A stretch of DNA of 64,000 nt. Source: Bettongia penicillata ogilbyi. Taxonomy: Eukaryota > Chordata > Mammalia > Diprotodontia > Potoroidae. Positions 59,490 through 64,000 of the stretch are shown here, in pieces (the stretch's first letter is position 1; each line of letters starts with the position of its first letter). The position numbers were made by a program, and so were the translations under genes. The stretch is taken from the NCBI GenBank assembly GCA_023548195.1, contig JAJHZJ010000014.1:12252718-12316717 (forward strand), written 5' to 3'. The notes beneath the pieces were generated by a model. That model was not told the DNA's origin, did no database searches, and worked only from the letters and a program-made list of their open reading frames with translations.

Positions 59490-61535
59490 AGCATGTGAAG
59501 ATTTCCCCCAGTAGAACCTCAAAATAAACATAAAAGAAGTTAAAGAGGTGAATAAAACTCTGGATAAAGTAGATATGATGGATCTCTGGAGAAAACAAAA
59601 TAAGGATAGAAAGAAATACAAATTTTTCTAAGTGGTACATAGCACATATGCAAAAATTTGCCCTGTGCTGGGGTATAAAAACCTCACAATCTATAGCAGA
59701 ATGCAGAGATACTCAATGTATCCTTCTCAGATCATAATTCAATAAAAATTATATGTGATAAAAGGTCATGGAAAGATAGACCAAAAATTAACTGGAAACT
59801 AAAAAATCTAACCCTAAAGGAGTTGGTTAAAAAACAAACCATAGAAACAATCAACAACTTTATTCGAGAGAATGACAATAATGAGACAACCTACAAAATC
59901 TTATGTGATATTACAAAAGTCATTCTTGAAAGAAGCTTTATATCTTTGAATGCAAATATGAATAAAAAAGACAAAGAGGAGATCAGTGAATTGGGGCATG
60001 CACCTGAAAAATCTAGAAGTGCAAATTGAAAATATCCAAGGAAAGTTTAAATTAGAAATACTGAAGACTAAAGGAGAGATTAATAAAAGCGAATTAAGAA
60101 AACTATTGAACTAACAAATAAAACTAAGTGTTGGTTTTATGAAAAAAAATAAAATTGATAAAATCTTTGGTCAATTTGACTTCAAAAAAGAAGAAAACCA
60201 AATTATCAATATCAAAAAAGAAAAAGGCGAACTCACCTCCAATGAGGATAAAATTTAAAAATAGTTAGAAATTACTTTGCCCAACTGTATGCCCATCAAT
60301 TCAACCATCTAAAGGAGATGGATGATTATTTTAAAAAATAAATTTTCCAGATAAACAGAAGACGAATTTGAATACTTAAATAACCCCAGCTCAGAAAAAG
60401 AAACTGAACAAAATATCAATGAACTCTCTAGGGAAAAACCTCCATGGATGAACTGATTTACAAGTGAATTCTATAAGACATTTAAAGAACAGTTAATTTC
60501 AATACTCTATAGACTATTTGGAAAAATTGAGGAAGGAGTACTTCCAAATTTTTTTATGACACAAGATTTGGATACCTAAGCCAGGAAGAGCCAAAACATA
60601 AAAGGACCAAATATTATAGACCAATTTCTCTCATGAATAAAGATGCAAAAATTTTAAATAAGATATTAGCAAAAAGAATGCAGCAAATTATCATGAGAAT
60701 AACACACTTTAATCAGGTACAGTTTATACCAAAATTGCAGGGCTGGTTCAATATTAGGAAAACTACTACCAATATTGATAATATCAACAACAAAACTAAC
60801 AGAAGTCATATGATTATCTCAATAGATGCACAAAAAGCTTTTGACAAAATACAACACCCATTCCTATTGAAACCACTGGAGAGCATAGGAATAAATGGAA
60901 CTTTCCATAAAATAATAAGTAATATCTACTTAATACCTTCAGCAAGCATTATATCCAATGAATGTAAGGCAGATGGATTCCCAATAAGATCAGGAGTGAA
61001 ACAAGGATGTCCATCATCACCACTATTATTCAATATGATTCTGGAAATGTTAGCTATAGCAATAAAAGAAGAAAAAGAAATTGAAGGAATTATAATAAGC
61101 AAAGAAGAAACTAAGTTATCACCCTTTGCACATGATATGACATTATACTTAGAGAATTCCAGAGTCAAGTAAAAAACTACTTGAAATAATAAACAACTTT
61201 GGCAAACCTGCAGGTTACAAAATAAACCCACAATAATCTTCTCCATTTCTATATATTACTAACAAAACCCAATAACAAGAGACAGAAAGAGAAATCCATC
61301 TAAAGCTGGGGTAGACATTGTAAAATATCGGGAAGTCTACCTGCCAAAACAAACCCAGGGAGTATATGAACAGAATGACAAAACACTTTTCTTACGAATA
61401 AAGTCAGTTCTAAGTAAGTGGAAAAACATCAGTTGCTTGTGGGTAGGGCAAGCCAATATAATAAACATGAAAATTCTACCTAAATTAATTCACTTATTCA
61501 GTGCCAGACCAATCAAACTACCTCCTTTGTAGGTT
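59490..61535 (+). mobile_element. LINE-1 ORF2 fragment with RT domain
   Basis: Begins in the ORF2 endonuclease/linker region (EVKEVNKTLDKVDMMDLWRK-like at 59535) and runs through RT to the sequence near 61530. It lacks the 5' end, ORF1 and the 3'UTR. Confidence 0.85.
60633..61172 (+). pseudogene. L1 reverse-transcriptase domain fragment
   Basis: A 179-codon open stretch covering RT fingers and palm: [36 protein letters not shown] (the first catalytic Asp motif), [20 protein letters not shown], then [14 protein letters not shown]. Family RTs have F/Y-A-D-D at the last site. Here it is F-A-H-D, so the metal-binding Asp pair is broken. Frames before and after are interrupted. Confidence 0.85.
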
Positions 61536-61889
61536 TACAGTACTAAAGTTGAAAACTGGACAAAAGTGAAGAAGTATAAAGCTGATTTTTCTGGTCAATT
61601 TATTGCTAAGTGACCCCGCATGCCATCATTCAGAGAAAATTTAAGAAATTATCTATTTTATTTGAATTACAAAAATTTTGATGAAAGGGAATCAAGCCAT
61701 TAAACTATACATTTCAGTTCATTAAACCTGAAAAGATGGACTCCAACCACTTCTGATTGGGAAGGCACTAATGGTAAAGGTACTTTTATTTCCTTTGCAA
61801 ATTTCCTTTAGTAGCTAGATATTTTGGGATTGATCAGAGTCAGCTTCAGTAGTCCCAATAATTTTTTAAAATTAATTTACTTTAAACTT
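61536..61889. other. No gene seen
   Basis: AT-rich spacer; nothing recognised. Confidence 0.5.
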
Positions 61890-62460
61890 AAATGCACAAT
61901 AAGAAAAGAAGAAACATAATTGTTGTCCTTCCTTCTTAAAGGGGACCAAAATGCCATCACCATGATAAACTCAAGTTTCAATGTGTTTCACTGTGGCTGA
62001 TCAGACCAGTATGAGCTCAAAATGCTCTACCTCAGATTGTGCACATATAGCCCCTATGAATAATTGGAGTGGATACTCCAAATTTGCATGTCCTACTGTT
62101 ACATTGTGCTGTCTCAAGTCTGCTTTGCTCAGAGAGCATCACACCCTTTCTGATGTGGGCACACCATGCTGAGTGGTCCTCTGCCAGTGCCTCTCTTGTC
62201 CCACAATCAAATACAAAGTTCTTGAGAGAGATCCTGAGAGTGTTCCTGTATCACTTCTTATGATTGCTTGCCCCATGTAAGCCATCCATAAAACAGTCTT
62301 TTTGGTAAGTGTACATTTTGCATTTGGACAACATGTCCATCCATACTTTGCTGTACCTCAACTTCAGAGGCTACAATGAGTGCACAATCATCTGTAAACA
62401 GCAAATCATGCACCAACAACCCCTCCATTTTGGTCTTGGCTTTTAGCCTTTTCAAATTGA
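61890..62460 (-). mobile_element. Non-L1 LINE (RTE-like) 3' fragment
   Basis: On the minus strand 62455-62258 reads KRLKAKTKMEGLLVHDLLFT and then DDCALIVASE, a non-LTR RT palm motif ([FY]xDD) of a clade other than L1. Downstream, at about 62050-61950, is a decayed C-terminal segment that in relatives carries a CPxCGRAF...H zinc-finger-like motif. The tail near 61905-61945 (reverse of AAGAAGGAAGGACAACAATT) fits the common marsupial RTE end. The clade is from memory of the family and not certain. Confidence 0.6.
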
Positions 62461-62484
62461 TGCACCAAAAGCATAATTTTTAAT

Positions 62485-62550
62485 ACAATATAATAATTAA
62501 TTATAATAAAATAATTAATTATTAATTGTTTTATTTAATTATTTTGGCCA
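62485..62550 (+). repeat. AT-rich (TAATTA)n-type simple repeat
   Basis: Runs of TAATTAATTA and ATAATAAAATAAT. Confidence 0.9.
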
Positions 62551-62564
62551 TGAATGCTAAGCCT

Positions 62565-62645
62565 TTTTTGTTGTTGTTTTTCAACTGAAGCATAGCAGAT
62601 TTTGTTCTAGCCTCTCACTTTAAATCTATATGAATCTATATTTTA
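62565..62645 (-). mobile_element. Short L1 ORF2-start remnant
   Basis: Resembles, on the minus strand, the L1 sequence also present at 52905-52960 (AGCATAGCAGATTTTGTTCT, then CTAGCCTCTCACTTTAAATC). Confidence 0.45.
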
Positions 62646-64000
62646 ATCTCATCCAAGAAATAAATTTGCTGAAAATTACAATGGACCAGAGAGAAAATGG
62701 AACTCAAGGGCTTTGAGATGGAATCTATAAGTGTTTCTCTTTATTTCTTTTTATAGTTGTTCATTTCTGAGCCCCAGGGGGGTGTTTGTAGGGGATCATT
62801 GCTCCTCTACCTCTTAGCAATGCCATCATGTTTCCCTGCAACTATTCTTTATAATGGACATGTTTTCCCACTTTGGATAATGTATTTTTCAAGCTTTTAT
62901 CATTGAATAGGGGCTTTTTTTCAGAGGCAAGTTCTGTTTCTTGCTTAATTCTTTGGACAGGTGATCAAGTCTGCTTTGCCTTGATTGATCTTCTGTATTC
63001 AGATACACTGGCATAGAAGCCAGTGAATGAGTGTCATTCAAAAGGAACAGGGGCATGTTAGTTTAACTGCTCTACAGAGTTCAATATGAAGAGTAGTATA
63101 TATTAAAGTTGCAAAGATAAATTGAGACTAGTTTAAGAAAGAAAATTAACTGCACAGACTAAAGTTTACATTAGATTTTAGAAGTAATGGGGATAAATTG
63201 GAGTTCATTCAGTATGGTAGTGGTATGAATAGACAATATATTGGCAGTCATATTTAGAGAGGAAGAAAAAATATGAGACATTAGGTGGATGGCTTGAGTA
63301 TGAGGATCAGAAATAAGATTATAAAGGATTCAAAGTACCTTAAAGGAATGTATCAATTATATGATTTTCCAAGGAGTTAGTGAGAGGGAATATATTTAGA
63401 AAGATAGTTTGAAGAGAAGATAGAGTCAGTGCAGATTTGGGAGGCCAAGCTATATTTTATAGGATCATAAATATAACTGTACTCCATAAGATGCTTTGAA
63501 TTGTTCTTGTCTTCCTATAGGTTATTTGGTAGTGAGAGGATAGTGCAAATTTAAGATGTATCAGGGGAAGAAAAAACAGAGAGACAAATGGATCCATTTC
63601 AGGCTTTACAATATATAAATTCCACAATCCCAAAGCCAATTTCTATTTTTCCAGCATTCTAATGATCCCTGATAAGAACTCTGAAAAAGAAATGATGTAA
63701 AGCCTCTACAAGCCAGAAAAATGTAGATTTTTCCTGACATCGTCATGTAAAATAGATGGTGGCAGATTGAGTGCTTTGGAAAGGAACTTCTTAGAGTCTG
63801 AAGCTTAGCCAAATCTGTTTTCAGATACTCCAGAAGACATACACATTCCTCAGAGGATATGGCATCACTTTCTCACAACATACACAGATTCTTTCTGAGA
63901 AACAAAATATGGAACATTTTAAAGGATCTAAGAGTTTCAAAGGGCTTTATGGTGGATATGAGCTTTAGTGTGCTGGTAAGTTTTTGACAACCTGCTCTGA
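62646..64000. other. No gene seen
   Basis: AT-rich sequence to the window end. No exon, RSS or J segment recognised. Possible old repeat sequence at 63020-63450 could not be named. Confidence 0.45.

Noticed and set aside
1..64000. CRISPR arrays, bacterial operons or phage genes
   Set aside because: No such structure; composition, introns, Ig exons and L1/HAL1 content are vertebrate.

Overview
The window looks like mammalian, very probably marsupial (opossum-type), immunoglobulin heavy-chain (IGH) locus DNA. It is AT-rich and CpG-poor. Most of it is LINE-1 and half-L1 (HAL1-like: a 5'UTR, ORF1 and a 3'UTR, with no ORF2), plus MIR-type SINEs, CR1/L3 and RTE-like fragments and two probable solo LTRs. 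The species call rests on the repeat types I recognise; no search was run.

The gene content is immunological. A decayed IgG constant-region gene lies on the + strand at about 32.75-36.46 kb: CH1, a candidate hinge exon, CH2, CH3 and a secreted-form poly(A) signal. Upstream is a purine-rich, AGCT-containing tract (about 24.9-32.0 kb) that I read as its switch region. A 3.0-kb HAL1 insertion with an 18-bp target-site duplication (TSD) splits it. The gene is a pseudogene. CH2 has two 1-bp deletions and a lost splice donor. CH3 has lost the first intradomain Cys and the core Trp and carries an in-frame TAG ten codons before the normal stop. The CH1 acceptor is also out of phase.

The most striking object lies 23 kb downstream, at 59102-59189. 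It is a heavy-chain diversity (D) segment: a 32-bp Tyr-rich core (frame YYYSGWYYYY) flanked by two recombination signal sequences (RSSs) with 12-bp spacers, the 3' one a perfect consensus. A D segment 3' of a C-gamma gene in the same orientation is not the simple V-D-J-C order. It suggests a duplicated or reiterated D-J-C cluster, or an IgG relic stranded upstream of a D array.

Layout: 0-6.3 kb, old L1(+) interrupted by a minus-strand HAL1 unit; 6.8-7.3 kb, solo LTR; 7.8-11.8 kb, L1(+) carrying a 5'UTR-only insertion; 11.8-16.6 kb, L1(-) split by HAL1(+); 16.6-20.4 kb, mostly unassigned plus a second LTR; 20.4-24.9 kb, deleted L1s; 24.9-36.5 kb, switch region and IGHG pseudogene; 37.5-45 kb, HAL1 cluster; 45-57.9 kb, nested minus-strand L1s; 57.9-59.5 kb, SINEs and the D segment; 59.5-64 kb, L1(+), RTE-like fragment and unassigned sequence. 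No working protein-coding gene was found. No J segment, V segment or IgG membrane exon was recognised.
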